Source: Gallaecimonas mangrovi | GTDB taxonomy: Bacteria > Pseudomonadota > Gammaproteobacteria > Enterobacterales > Gallaecimonadaceae | Assembly: GCF_003367375.1 (NCBI RefSeq) | Contig: NZ_CP031416.1 | Location: 1,309,501-1,373,500 of the forward strand | Length of the DNA stretch: 64,000 nt | Direction: 5' to 3' | Part shown: piece by piece, positions 1 through 8,440 of the stretch | Layout of the letters: each line of letters starts with the position of its first letter | How positions within the stretch are numbered: the stretch's first letter is position 1 | Program-made: the position numbers and the translations under genes | Notes under the pieces: generated by a model | What the model was told of the DNA's origin: nothing | The model's database searches: none | What the model saw: the letters and a program-made list of their open reading frames with translations, nothing else

Positions 1-1163
1 TGCCAAAGCGTAAAACGCATGCACTCTCTGAGTCCGTTGGACGTTCAATCACTAAAGCCTATGATCTGTTCTCAAAAGAAGATTATGCCGGTGCGTTGAA
101 AATCCTTCAGGATATGTCACCTCGTGAAGGGTACGACAAAGCCTACGTCGATCGTTTTATGGGTACTGTTTACTACTACCAGGACAAATATGACCTGGCG
201 TTGAAGTACCTTAAAATGGCGGCCGACGCTGATGCGTTGAACCAGTCAGAGCAAGAGAGTGCACTTCGTCAAGTGGGCCAAATGCTGCAGCAGAAAGAAA
301 AGTGGAAAGAATCACTTGTCTACCTGCAAAAGTGGATGGACTACTCTGGCAAAGAAAGTGCCGATGTATACACCATGATGGCGCAAGCTTATTACCAGAT
401 GAAAGAGCTGGCTAAGGTTGTGCCTATGGCTGATAAAGCAATTAAGCTTTATAAGAAGCCCAACAAGAACCCTTATGTGCTGAAGCTGGCTGCTTACTTT
501 GATCGTAAGCAATACAAGCCAATGGTTCCGGTACTGGAAGAGTTGGTGCGTCTTGAGCCAAAAGAAAAGCAATGGTGGATGCAGCTGGGTCAGGCTTACA
601 TGCTGATCAATAACAGCGATAAAGCACTTTCAACCTATGCTTTGGCATATAAACAAGGCTTCTTGACTAAGGATAATGAAGGCAAAATTTTGGCTCAGCT
701 TTATGCTAACCAGGATATTCCTTATAAATCCGCCGTCATCCAAGAGAAGTTCATCAACGCTGGAATTATATCCAAAGATGAACGGACTCTTGCGATGTTA
801 GCCAACACCTGGCATAACGCCAGGGAGCTGAGCAAGGCCGCTTATTATTACGGCCAAGCTGGCGAAGTTGGTGATAACGGTAAGGACTTCCTTAAACAAG
901 GCAACCTCTTGCTGGAACAAGAAAAATACAGCGACGCTATCAAGGCTTTAAATAAAGCTGTTGCCGCGAAAACTGGACTTTCTGATTCTGAGCCAGGCCG
1001 TGCCCATCTTGGGTTGGCACAAGCTTATCTTTACTCGAAAAAGTACTTAGAAGCGATTAAACAACTTCAGTTGGCTGAAAAGTACAAAGAGACTGCCAAA
1101 ACAGCGAGAAACTGGGAAGGCTACGTAAAAGAAGAAGCTAGAGGTAATGGTGTCGATCTTTAA
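1..1163 (+). CDS. TPR-repeat protein, 5' end outside window (likely TonB2-system associated)
   Basis: The frame is open from base 3, so the start lies off the left edge; at least 386 residues are visible. The protein is mostly helical tetratricopeptide repeats, with recognisable helix pairs such as YYQDKYDLALKYLKMAA, NNSDKALSTYALAYKQG and KYLEAIKQLQLAEKY. It ends just before a strong terminator. TPR proteins of this appearance commonly follow ttpC-exbB2-exbD2-tonB2 in Shewanella and Vibrio TonB2 operons. Together with the five TonB-dependent receptors downstream, this suggests, as inference, that the energising TonB complex lies just left of the window. The TPR class is certain from sequence; the TonB2 link is not shown here. 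Confidence 0.8.
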   Translation, partial: PKRKTHALSESVGRSITKAYDLFSKEDYAGALKILQDMSPREGYDKAYVDRFMGTVYYYQDKYDLALKYLKMAADADALNQSEQESALRQVGQMLQQKEKWKESLVYLQKWMDYSGKESADVYTMMAQAYYQMKELAKVVPMADKAIKLYKKPNKNPYVLKLAAYFDRKQYKPMVPVLEELVRLEPKEKQWWMQLGQAYMLINNSDKALSTYALAYKQGFLTKDNEGKILAQLYANQDIPYKSAVIQEKFINAGIISKDERTLAMLANTWHNARELSKAAYYYGQAGEVGDNGKDFLKQGNLLLEQEKYSDAIKALNKAVAAKTGLSDSEPGRAHLGLAQAYLYSKKYLEAIKQLQLAEKYKETAKTARNWEGYVKEEARGNGVDL

Positions 1164-1180
1164 AGGTCCTGACCATTATT

Positions 1181-1208
1181 AAAAAAACCCCCGTAAGGGG
1201 GTTTTTTA
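1181..1208 (+). terminator. Rho-independent terminator after TPR gene
   Basis: An A-run, a CCCCC/GGGGG stem with a short loop, and a run of six T form a classical intrinsic terminator 17 nt after the stop codon. Confidence 0.9.
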
Positions 1209-2022
1209 TTGCCCGTTTAAAATCATCGCCATCGTTCGGGTGGTGCGTTGCCCGAAGACCCATACCCAGCAACGTTTATTGCTCATCAACGAAGGAGTAA
1301 GTAGCATGGGCTGACATCGTTTCGCGTCACCTTTTATCGAAGTCTGTATCACATCCTGGGCGCCGAAGTAGGGCACCCGATATTGAAGCGAAGGAGCGGT
1401 AGAAGTATTGAGTTGTTGCGCAGTATGAATAGGTGCCGGGTGGTGAGACTGAATGCAAAACATGACTAGGCGTATTTAGCGGCTCGGCTACCGGCAACTA
1501 GAGCATTTTGGAACCGATAAGCCTGAAAGGGGGGGCAGTCTTAAGAAATTGCCTTATTGACGGAAGTCGACGTTTGGGAAAATCCCTTCTTTCTGGCTTG
1601 GAATACATTGTGGACTTAGTGACGCGAATAAAGCAGTGATAAGGCGCTACCTGACACCACGGCAATACCTTTCGATAGTAACAGTGTGGTATCAGACACT
1701 GAATCTTTAACGAATATAAAGGCGCTCTAAAGCAAAGCTGCCTGGTTTTGCTTTAGTAAAGTAGGTCTGCAGCGGTTCTCGATGCCTCGCCTTTGTCCTG
1801 ATGTCCTTCCATAAGTGGTTGTTCACCTGCTGTCTCTTTATCGCCTGCCGGTTTACCTGTTGCCGGAGCTTTACGCCGTTTTGTCTTCATATCTTTGTTC
1901 TATTAGTAGTCGTATTGACGATTTTGATCGCTATTGGATTTCAGCCCTCCTTATTTTTGGATTTTTTATTTTCCTATTTTTTTCGCTTTAAAGGTGATCA
2001 AGGCCTAAGTATTTCCATACAT

Positions 2023-2053
2023 CCTTATTTTTTGCAATAAGTAAAAAATAAGG
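2023..2053. repeat. AT-rich inverted repeat in leader of receptor A
   Basis: CCTTATTTTTT (2023-2033) pairs perfectly with AAAAAATAAGG (2043-2053) around a 9-nt loop. A hairpin at the equivalent place upstream of receptor B has a different but still fully paired stem. It lies too far upstream to sequester the ribosome-binding site; it could be an operator, a structured RNA or a terminator-like element. Confidence 0.6.
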
Positions 2054-2212
2054 AAAAATATAGCACTGATGTGTTTTATAAGTGTTAAATGTCTATTTTT
2101 AGTAACTTATATAAAACATGACAGGTCTTTTCAGTGGTTTTTGATGTTGCATTTTTACCTTTCATTATCACTAATTTCCCCAATTTATGTTTTTTTTAAA
2201 GGTGGGAACTAA

Positions 2213-2241
2213 TTGACGGCACGTATGGCATCCCTGACTAT
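2213..2241 (+). promoter_or_regulatory. Putative promoter of receptor A
   Basis: TTGACG at 2213 and GACTAT at 2236 are separated by 17 nt. The same arrangement occurs before receptors B (17 nt) and C (18 nt). The -35 is a near-consensus match and the -10 a poor one (3 of 6). Conservation among paralogues is the main argument. The -10 overlaps the shared TATCAACTCGC element. Confidence 0.4.
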
Positions 2242-2249
2242 CAACTCGC
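2239..2249 (+). promoter_or_regulatory. Shared receptor-leader element (copy A)
   Basis: TATCAACTCGC lies 77 nt before the start codon. Close copies precede every receptor in the array: 5261-5271, 8365-8375, and inverted at 11389-11399 and 14342-14352. The copy before receptor E is its exact reverse complement. A common regulator site is the simplest reading; no regulator is identified. Confidence 0.45.
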
Positions 2250-2326
2250 TTCGAAAATAAGCAAAAAAACAACATGCCAAAAGAGCTTCTTTGTGGGCTT
2301 TTTAAGGCAAAATAAGGGAGAAAGTC

Positions 2327-4951
2327 ATGACGTCTCAAACTGCAATTAGCAAAGCCTTGAAGTGGGCTTTATTAGGCAGTGCTGCAATAGCTGTATCGGC
2401 CCCTGTGTTTGCTGCTGACAGCAGTGATAGCAGTGTTGAAAAAATCGAAGTTACCGGTTCCCGTATCAAACGTACTGATATGGAAACCGCTAGCCCAGTA
2501 AGTGTGATTTCTGCTGACGATATTAAGAAAAGCGGTTACACCTCTGTTGCTGAATTCCTTGATAACTCTACTTTTAGTTCCGGTTCTAACCTCGGTGCTT
2601 CTTCCAACAACGGTAGTGGCGGTACTGCCACTGTTAACCTGCGCGGCTTGGGTGCAGCGCGTACTTTGGTGCTGGTTAACGGTCGCCGTATGATCAACTC
2701 CGGTACCGGTGCTGACTCCTCTGTGGATTTGAACGCCATTCCGGTTGCCATGATCAAGCGTATCGAAGTACTGAAAGACGGCGCTTCTGCCGTTTACGGT
2801 TCTGATGCGGTTGCTGGTGTGGTTAACATCATCACCAAGAAAGATTTTGAAGGTATCGAAGTTGACGGTAGCTACGGCGGTACTGGCCGTGGTGACGCTA
2901 ACAACGGCGAAATCAACATGCTGATCGGCGGTAACACCGACAAAGCTAACTTGGTTTTGGGTGTTAGCTATGTTGACCGTTCAAAAGCGATGCAAAGCAG
3001 CCGTGGTTATTCTGCCTGTCCTCGTGACGGTTCTGAAGAAGGTGCTTGTTTCGGTTCTTCCTACACTGGTAACCCTTCTGTTGCCGCCGGTGACGGTTAC
3101 ATGCAACAAGATGCTGACGGTAACTGGGTTGCTCAAACCGATACCTTCAACTACGTTCCTTATCAGTATCTCTACACTCCGCAAAAGCGTTTCTCCACCT
3201 TCGGTAATGCTTCTTATCAGCTGACCGATAACGTGCAGCTGTTCACCGAGTTTATGTGGAACAAGCGGACTTCCAGCCAGCAGTTGGCACCATCTCCGTT
3301 CTCTATGACCATCCCTGCAGATGCCTCGGGTAACATTTGGGGCGAAGACGTAGGTTATAAGCGCCGTATGACCGATGCTGGCCCTCGTGGTTATTCTCAG
3401 GTTGTTGACACTAACCGTTATGTGATTGGTGCCCAAGGCACTTTAGACATCCATAACGGTCTGGATTGGGACGTGTCTTACGTCTATGGCCGTAACGATG
3501 CCATCTCCAAAACCACTAACCTGCAGAATACCGCCAAGATCCTCGATACCGTTGACTCATCTGTTTGTGATAACGAATCCATTCCTTGTGCTGACTGGTT
3601 TGCTGGCGAAGGCGAACTGAGCCAAGACGTTCTGGACTACGTTGATTACACTGACCAATCCACCGGTGGTAACACCATGGATGACGTTTCAGGTAACATC
3701 TCTGGCGACCTGTTTGAACTGCCTGCCGGTATGTTTAGCTTCGCCGCTGGTGTGGAATACCGCCGTGAATCTGGTTGGTTTGAACCTGATGCCATCACCG
3801 TTGAAGGTGACAGTGCTCAGTCGCAACAAGACCCGACTTCTGGTAGCTACGACACCAAACAGGCTTACGCTGAATTTGCAATTCCTGTGCTGTCTGACAT
3901 CTTCATGGTTAAAGACTTGTCAGTTGAAGCTGCTATCCGTTACTTCGATTACTCCAACTTCGGTAGTGACAACACTTGGAAGTTGGGTGTGACCTGGCGC
4001 ATCAACGACGACATCATGCTGCGCGGTGTGCGTTCTACTGCGTTCCGTGCTCCAAGTGTGTCTGAGTTGTACGGCGGCGCTGTTGGTGACTTTGCTTACC
4101 TGTCCGATCCTTGTGACGGTTACGGTAGCGCTTCTACTTCTTCTACTCTGTACCAGAAGTGTGACTCTGAAATTGGTAACACCAATTACAGCTACACCGA
4201 TAGCCAGATTGAAGTTACCGATACTTCCGATCCGAACCTCAAGCCTGAGCAAGCTGACACCACCACTTTGGGTCTGGTGTGGAGCCCAAGCTTCCTGAGC
4301 GGTTTCTCGGCCACTGTTGATTACTATAAAATCGACATCACCAATGCCATTGGTGAAACCGACGAGCAAAGCCTGCTGGATAGCTGTTATGAAAATGACA
4401 ACTCCAGTGCTTGTAGCACCCTTAACTACACCCGTAGCGACGCTTCAGGCGACTTCGACTACGTTGAGCGTCCTCTTACCAACATCGGTACCGAGAACAT
4501 CAACGGTGTAGATACCAACGTCCGTTATGCTTTCAACGCCTTTAACTTAGGCTTTGTTGCTAACCTCGACAGCTCTTACCTGGGCAAATTCGAGCAAGAC
4601 GGTGTTGACCTGCTGAACACCATCAGTGGTGACGAAGGTGCCTATGCTCGCTGGAAAAATAACGCAAGCTTGGCTGTTAGCGGTGACGCTTGGGACGCTA
4701 AGTGGACCGTTCGTTACATCGGTGACATGCAAGACCTGAACTACTCAGATTACAAAGTAGGTTCCATGGTTTACAACGACCTGGCCGGTAGCTACCACTT
4801 CGGTGACAACACTACCGTAACCTTGGGCGTGAACAACATGTTCGACCGCGATCCTAACTATGTACCAAGCTACGACGACGCTAACACCGTTGTTAGTGCT
4901 TACGACCTGATTGGCCGTTACTTCTACGCTAAATTTAGCTGGCGCATGTAA
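2327..4951 (+). CDS. TonB-dependent outer-membrane receptor A
   Basis: This is an 874-residue outer-membrane receptor for energy-dependent uptake across the outer membrane; the substrate is unknown. A Sec signal peptide occupies about residues 1-29 (ending APVFA). A short acidic linker and the KIEVTGSRIKR segment follow, probably including the TonB box. The plug domain is about 45-165 (GSDAVAGVVNIITKK at its end), and a beta-barrel runs to the C terminus (FRAPSVSELYGG typical of the family). Four cysteine pairs sit in predicted loops. The last residues are KFSWRM, lacking the usual terminal Phe. The ATG at 2327 has GGGAG upstream. Codons favour GGT, CGT, AAC and TAC, suggesting high expression. 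Closest paralogue is receptor B. Confidence 0.93.
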   Translation: MTSQTAISKALKWALLGSAAIAVSAPVFAADSSDSSVEKIEVTGSRIKRTDMETASPVSVISADDIKKSGYTSVAEFLDNSTFSSGSNLGASSNNGSGGTATVNLRGLGAARTLVLVNGRRMINSGTGADSSVDLNAIPVAMIKRIEVLKDGASAVYGSDAVAGVVNIITKKDFEGIEVDGSYGGTGRGDANNGEINMLIGGNTDKANLVLGVSYVDRSKAMQSSRGYSACPRDGSEEGACFGSSYTGNPSVAAGDGYMQQDADGNWVAQTDTFNYVPYQYLYTPQKRFSTFGNASYQLTDNVQLFTEFMWNKRTSSQQLAPSPFSMTIPADASGNIWGEDVGYKRRMTDAGPRGYSQVVDTNRYVIGAQGTLDIHNGLDWDVSYVYGRNDAISKTTNLQNTAKILDTVDSSVCDNESIPCADWFAGEGELSQDVLDYVDYTDQSTGGNTMDDVSGNISGDLFELPAGMFSFAAGVEYRRESGWFEPDAITVEGDSAQSQQDPTSGSYDTKQAYAEFAIPVLSDIFMVKDLSVEAAIRYFDYSNFGSDNTWKLGVTWRINDDIMLRGVRSTAFRAPSVSELYGGAVGDFAYLSDPCDGYGSASTSSTLYQKCDSEIGNTNYSYTDSQIEVTDTSDPNLKPEQADTTTLGLVWSPSFLSGFSATVDYYKIDITNAIGETDEQSLLDSCYENDNSSACSTLNYTRSDASGDFDYVERPLTNIGTENINGVDTNVRYAFNAFNLGFVANLDSSYLGKFEQDGVDLLNTISGDEGAYARWKNNASLAVSGDAWDAKWTVRYIGDMQDLNYSDYKVGSMVYNDLAGSYHFGDNTTVTLGVNNMFDRDPNYVPSYDDANTVVSAYDLIGRYFYAKFSWRM

Positions 4952-4967
4952 TTGCCTCGATAAAATA

Positions 4968-4994
4968 AAAGGCGGCCTAAGGGCCGCCTTTTTA
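4968..4994 (+). terminator. Terminator of receptor A
   Basis: AAGGCGGCC and GGCCGCCTT form the stem, followed by a T-run; it isolates receptor A from receptor B. Confidence 0.88.
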
Positions 4995-5041
4995 TGTCGC
5001 TACTCATAAAAGGTGATCAAGGTTCCACTCTTTTTCTACAT

Positions 5042-5072
5042 CCTTTATTTTTGCTTTTGGTACAAATAAAGG
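5042..5072. repeat. AT-rich inverted repeat in leader of receptor B
   Basis: CCTTTATTT (5042-5050) pairs with AAATAAAGG (5064-5072). It is the counterpart of the hairpin at 2023-2053 and sits the same distance after AAAGGTGATCAAGG. Both arms differ from copy A in a way that preserves pairing. Confidence 0.6.
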
Positions 5073-5234
5073 AAAATTATTGTTTTCATCGTTGTCGTTC
5101 TGGTTAAAAGCTCGTTTTTGATTAACACCCCTTACCTTGATTCCCACTTTTTCCTCCTTTTTTCTATGTTGCTTTTTTATTTTTCATTAACCTGGCACTC
5201 CTTAGTCAGCTGGTTCTAGTGATTAGTGTGCACA

Positions 5235-5271
5235 TTGACGGCTTAAAGGCCTTCCATGACTATCAACCCGC
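5235..5271 (+). promoter_or_regulatory. Putative promoter and shared element (copy B)
   Basis: TTGACG (5235-5240), a 17-nt spacer and GACTAT (5258-5263) overlap TATCAACCCGC (5261-5271). Placement relative to the start codon matches receptor A to within a few bases. Confidence 0.4.
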
Positions 5272-5344
5272 TTTTCATAAATAAGCAATAAAACAGTCTT
5301 ACTTCGGGCTTTATTCGAGGTGAGATATAAAATGGGAGAAAGTC

Positions 5345-7975
5345 ATGACGTCTCAAACTGCAATAAACAAAGCCATGAAATGGGCTTTATTAGGCAGTGC
5401 TGCAATAGCTGTGTCCGTCCCTGCTTTTGCTGCTGATGACAGCAGCAGCAGTGACAGCAATGTTGAAAAAATCACCGTGACCGGTTCTCGTATCAAACGT
5501 ACTGATATGGAAACCGCGAGCCCAGTTAGCATTATTACTGCTGCTGATATCAAAAAGAGTGGCTATAACAACGTTGCTGATTTCATCAACGATTCTACTT
5601 TTAGCTCTGGTAGCAGCCTAGGCGCTTCTACCAACAACGGCTCTTACGGTACTGCAACCGTTAACATGCGGGGTTTGGGTGCTAACCGTACGCTTATCCT
5701 GGTGAACGGCCGCCGGATGATTAACTCCGGTACCGGTGCCGACTCCTCTGTGGATATGAACTCCATCCCATTGGCGATGGTTGACCACATTGAAGTGCTA
5801 AAAGATGGTGCCTCCGCTGTTTATGGCTCAGACGCCATCGCCGGCGTAATCAACATCATCACCAAAAAGCACTTCCAAGGTATTCAAGTTAACGGTTCTT
5901 ACGGCGGCAGTGGCCGCGGTGATGCTAACGACGGCACCATTAGCCTGTTAATGGGTGCTGATACTGATAAAGCGAACGTTGTTATTGGTGCCAGCTATCA
6001 AGACCGTTCCGCAGCGATGCAAAGCAATCGCGGCTGGTCTTCTTGTGCCCGTGACGGAAGTGATGCCGGTGCTTGTAGCGGTTCTTCTTACACCGGTTCG
6101 CCTTCTGTAGCTTATGACTCTGGCGTGGGTTACACCCAGCAAGACTCCAGCGGTAACTGGGAGCCACAGACCTCTACCTACGATTACGTGCCTTATCAGT
6201 ACCTTTCTACTCCTGAGAAAGTGTTCTCTGTATTCGGTAACGGCTCTTATCAGCTGACTGATAACACGTCACTGTTCTCGGAAATGCTGTGGACTCGCCG
6301 TACTTCTACCGAGCAGCTGGCACCGTCTCCTTTGGAAGTCACCATTCCTGCCGATGCTACCGGTAATGAGTGGGATACCGACGTTGACTACAAACTGCGT
6401 GCAACCGATCTGGGTCCTCGTGACTATTCTCAGGTCGTTAACACCAGCCGCTACGTTATCGGTGCTCAGGGTACCTTAGATATTCATAACGGTTTGGACT
6501 GGGACGTGTCTTACGTCTACGGCCGTAACGATGCGGTATCTACCACCAGCAACCTGGTTAACCTGTCGAAGATGGCAGACACATACACCTCATCGGTATG
6601 TGACGACGATTCTATCCCTTGTGTTAACTGGTTTGATTCAGACGGTGTAGCTGAAGGTCTTTCGTACGCCGCTTATACCAACCAAGACACCGGTGGCGAC
6701 ACCATGAACGATGTAACCGGTAACATCTCCGGTGACTTGTTCGAACTGCCTGCCGGTATGTTTAGCTTTGCTGCGGGCTTGGAATATCGCCGTGAATCTG
6801 GCTGGTATACCCCTGATTCTGTTGAGTCGGATGGTGATAGCTCTGACGGTACTGTTTACGCCACTGCGGGTAGCTACAACACTACCCAAGGTTATGTGGA
6901 ATTCGAGATCCCAATCCTGGCTGACAAATTCCTCGTGAAGAATTTGTCTTTGGAAACCGCTTATCGTGAGTTCAACTACTCTAACTTCGGTAGCGATAAC
7001 ACTTGGAAAATCGGTCTGACTTGGCGTGTTAACGACGACTTGATGCTGCGTGGTGTGCGTTCTACCGCCTTCCGTGCGCCTAGCATCTCCGAGTTGTACG
7101 GGGGTAACACCAGCGACTACGCCTACCTGACTGACCCATGTAGCGGTTATGGCAGTGCTTCTAGCTCTTCTACTCTGTATCAGAAGTGTGACTCCGAGAT
7201 TGGTAACACTAACTACACCGATACTGACACCCAGATTGAAGTAACCGATACTTCCGATCCGGATCTGAAGCCTGAAACTGCTAACACTACCACCTTGGGT
7301 TTGGTGTGGAGCCCAAGCTTCCTGGAAGGCTTCTCTGCCACTGTCGATTACTACAAAATCGATATCTCTAACGCCATTGGTGAAGCTGACGAGCAAAGCT
7401 TGCTAGACAGCTGCTATGACGGTAACTCTACCGCCTGTAGCACCTTGAACTACACCCGTAGCAGCACCTCTGGTGAGTTCAGCTATGTTGATCGTCCTCT
7501 TACCAACATCGGTACCGAGAACATCAACGGTGTTGACACCAACATTAAATACGCTTTCAACGCCTTCTCTTTGGGCTGGGTTGCCAACTTCGATAGCTCT
7601 TACATGGGCAAATACGAACAAGATGGCACCAACCTGCTGAACACCATCAGCGGTGATGAAGGCGCCTACGCGAAGTGGAAAAACAACGCCAGCCTGTCTG
7701 TTTCCGGTGACAACTGGGATGCTAAATGGAGCGTTCGCTTCATCGGCAACATGCATGACCTGGATGAGCCTAGCTACAAAGTCGGTTCTATGACCTACAA
7801 CGATTTGTCTGGCTCTTACCACTTTGGCGAAAACACCACCGTAACGGTTGGTGTTGACAACATGTTCGACCGCACCCCGCCGTACATGCCTGACTACCAA
7901 GACGCCAACACTGTTCCAAGTGAATATGACGTACTTGGCCGTTACTTCTACACCAAGTTCAGCTGGCGCCTCTAA
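5345..7975 (+). CDS. TonB-dependent outer-membrane receptor B
   Basis: An 876-residue paralogue of receptor A, with long identical stretches and the same architecture. The signal peptide ends near residue 29 (VPAFA), then come the KITVTGSRIKR segment, the plug (AGVINIITKK) and the barrel. It keeps the same four cysteine pairs (for example CDDDSIPC) and ends in KFSWRL, again without a terminal aromatic residue. The ATG lies 9 nt after GGGAG. Clearest differences from A are in loop regions and between the plug and early barrel strands, as expected if the two have diverged in ligand. The gene is monocistronic with its own terminator. Ligand unknown. Confidence 0.93.
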   Translation: MTSQTAINKAMKWALLGSAAIAVSVPAFAADDSSSSDSNVEKITVTGSRIKRTDMETASPVSIITAADIKKSGYNNVADFINDSTFSSGSSLGASTNNGSYGTATVNMRGLGANRTLILVNGRRMINSGTGADSSVDMNSIPLAMVDHIEVLKDGASAVYGSDAIAGVINIITKKHFQGIQVNGSYGGSGRGDANDGTISLLMGADTDKANVVIGASYQDRSAAMQSNRGWSSCARDGSDAGACSGSSYTGSPSVAYDSGVGYTQQDSSGNWEPQTSTYDYVPYQYLSTPEKVFSVFGNGSYQLTDNTSLFSEMLWTRRTSTEQLAPSPLEVTIPADATGNEWDTDVDYKLRATDLGPRDYSQVVNTSRYVIGAQGTLDIHNGLDWDVSYVYGRNDAVSTTSNLVNLSKMADTYTSSVCDDDSIPCVNWFDSDGVAEGLSYAAYTNQDTGGDTMNDVTGNISGDLFELPAGMFSFAAGLEYRRESGWYTPDSVESDGDSSDGTVYATAGSYNTTQGYVEFEIPILADKFLVKNLSLETAYREFNYSNFGSDNTWKIGLTWRVNDDLMLRGVRSTAFRAPSISELYGGNTSDYAYLTDPCSGYGSASSSSTLYQKCDSEIGNTNYTDTDTQIEVTDTSDPDLKPETANTTTLGLVWSPSFLEGFSATVDYYKIDISNAIGEADEQSLLDSCYDGNSTACSTLNYTRSSTSGEFSYVDRPLTNIGTENINGVDTNIKYAFNAFSLGWVANFDSSYMGKYEQDGTNLLNTISGDEGAYAKWKNNASLSVSGDNWDAKWSVRFIGNMHDLDEPSYKVGSMTYNDLSGSYHFGENTTVTVGVDNMFDRTPPYMPDYQDANTVPSEYDVLGRYFYTKFSWRL

Positions 7976-7991
7976 GCGTTTAGTTGAAGCT

Positions 7992-8017
7992 AAAGCGGCC
8001 TTAGGGCCGCTTTTTTT
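7992..8017 (+). terminator. Terminator of receptor B
   Basis: AAGCGGCC/GGCCGCTT stem followed by seven T, beginning 16 nt after the stop codon. Confidence 0.88.
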
Positions 8018-8440
8018 ATGCCATATCCTTGTACGGCTTATTTAAAACATACTCACCTTACATCTCAGCATCATTCACATTATTACAGTGCTATTTGGTG
8101 CAACAAAATCGTGATCTCAATATCGATGTTTTTCACATTCACGCTTTTTGCATTGAATAAAAAAAAAGCATGAAAAAGCTTTTTTTCAATATTCTAACGT
8201 TAATTTTGTGTTTTAAATTTAACCTGATAGCCCGGTGTGGGTTTTTCCTGTGAGTTTAAATGTTAATTTTTTAAACTCTATTAATTAAGCGTCTTTTTTC
8301 TGCCCATTTCGTAACCGGTTTCGTCAATTGACGACTAATGTAGCCATCAATAACTATCAATCTGCTTTTAATAAAAAGTAATAAAACAAGCCAGTGTGCA
8401 GCATTTATGTTGTGCCACGGCTAATAAAAGGGAGATTGTC
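8018..8440. other. AT-rich leader region of receptor C
   Basis: About 420 nt without a gene. It has an A/T-tract dyad (AAAAAAAGC at 8161-8169 with GCTTTTTTT at 8178-8186, 8-nt loop) and, near the gene, a TTGACG-18-AACTAT putative promoter overlapping TATCAATCTGC. The distal part resembles the A and B leaders only loosely. Confidence 0.65.
8338..8375 (+). promoter_or_regulatory. Putative promoter and shared element (copy C)
   Basis: TTGACG (8338-8343), an 18-nt spacer and AACTAT (8362-8367), overlapping TATCAATCTGC (8365-8375). This is the most diverged plus-orientation copy of the element. Confidence 0.35.

Larger units (their letters stand above)
1211..2326. other. 1.1 kb region without a convincing gene; long leader of receptor A
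   Basis: No ORF here has both a ribosome-binding site and protein-like composition. The two short ORFs (minus strand 1206-1463, plus strand 1801-2040) are discussed among rejected items. The first half (to about 1800) has ordinary base composition and could hold an RNA or decayed gene; I recognise no riboswitch or sRNA class in it. The second half is strongly AT-rich with A- and T-tracts. From about 1990 it is homologous to the leader of receptor B (AAAGGTGATCAAGG at 1990-2003 recurs at 5009-5022). Confidence 0.6.
4995..5344. other. AT-rich leader region of receptor B
   Basis: About 350 nt without a gene. It is homologous to the leader of receptor A. It contains the AAAGGTGATCAAGG block (5009-5022), an AT-rich hairpin (5042-5072), a TTGACG-17-GACTAT putative promoter and the shared TATCAACCCGC element. 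Confidence 0.7.

Noticed and set aside
1206-1463. Minus-strand 85-residue ORF after the TPR gene
   Set aside because: No ribosome-binding site, a stop codon lies just upstream, composition is not clearly protein-like, and it starts within the terminator region at its 3' end. A decayed gene remnant cannot be excluded.
1801-2040. Plus-strand 79-residue hydrophobic ORF
   Set aside because: Its Phe/Leu/Cys-rich translation is what T-rich noncoding DNA gives; no ribosome-binding site, and it runs into the conserved leader hairpin.
6638-7900. Long minus-strand ORFs opposite receptors (252 and 165 residues here, similar ones opposite A)
   Set aside because: They are mirror frames of strongly biased receptor codons, with no initiation signals and repeated Val/Gly/Thr composition.
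8396-8440. Upstream start of receptor C
   Set aside because: It would place a Cys-rich stretch before the signal peptide; the ATG at 8441 has GGGAG and gives a normal signal sequence.
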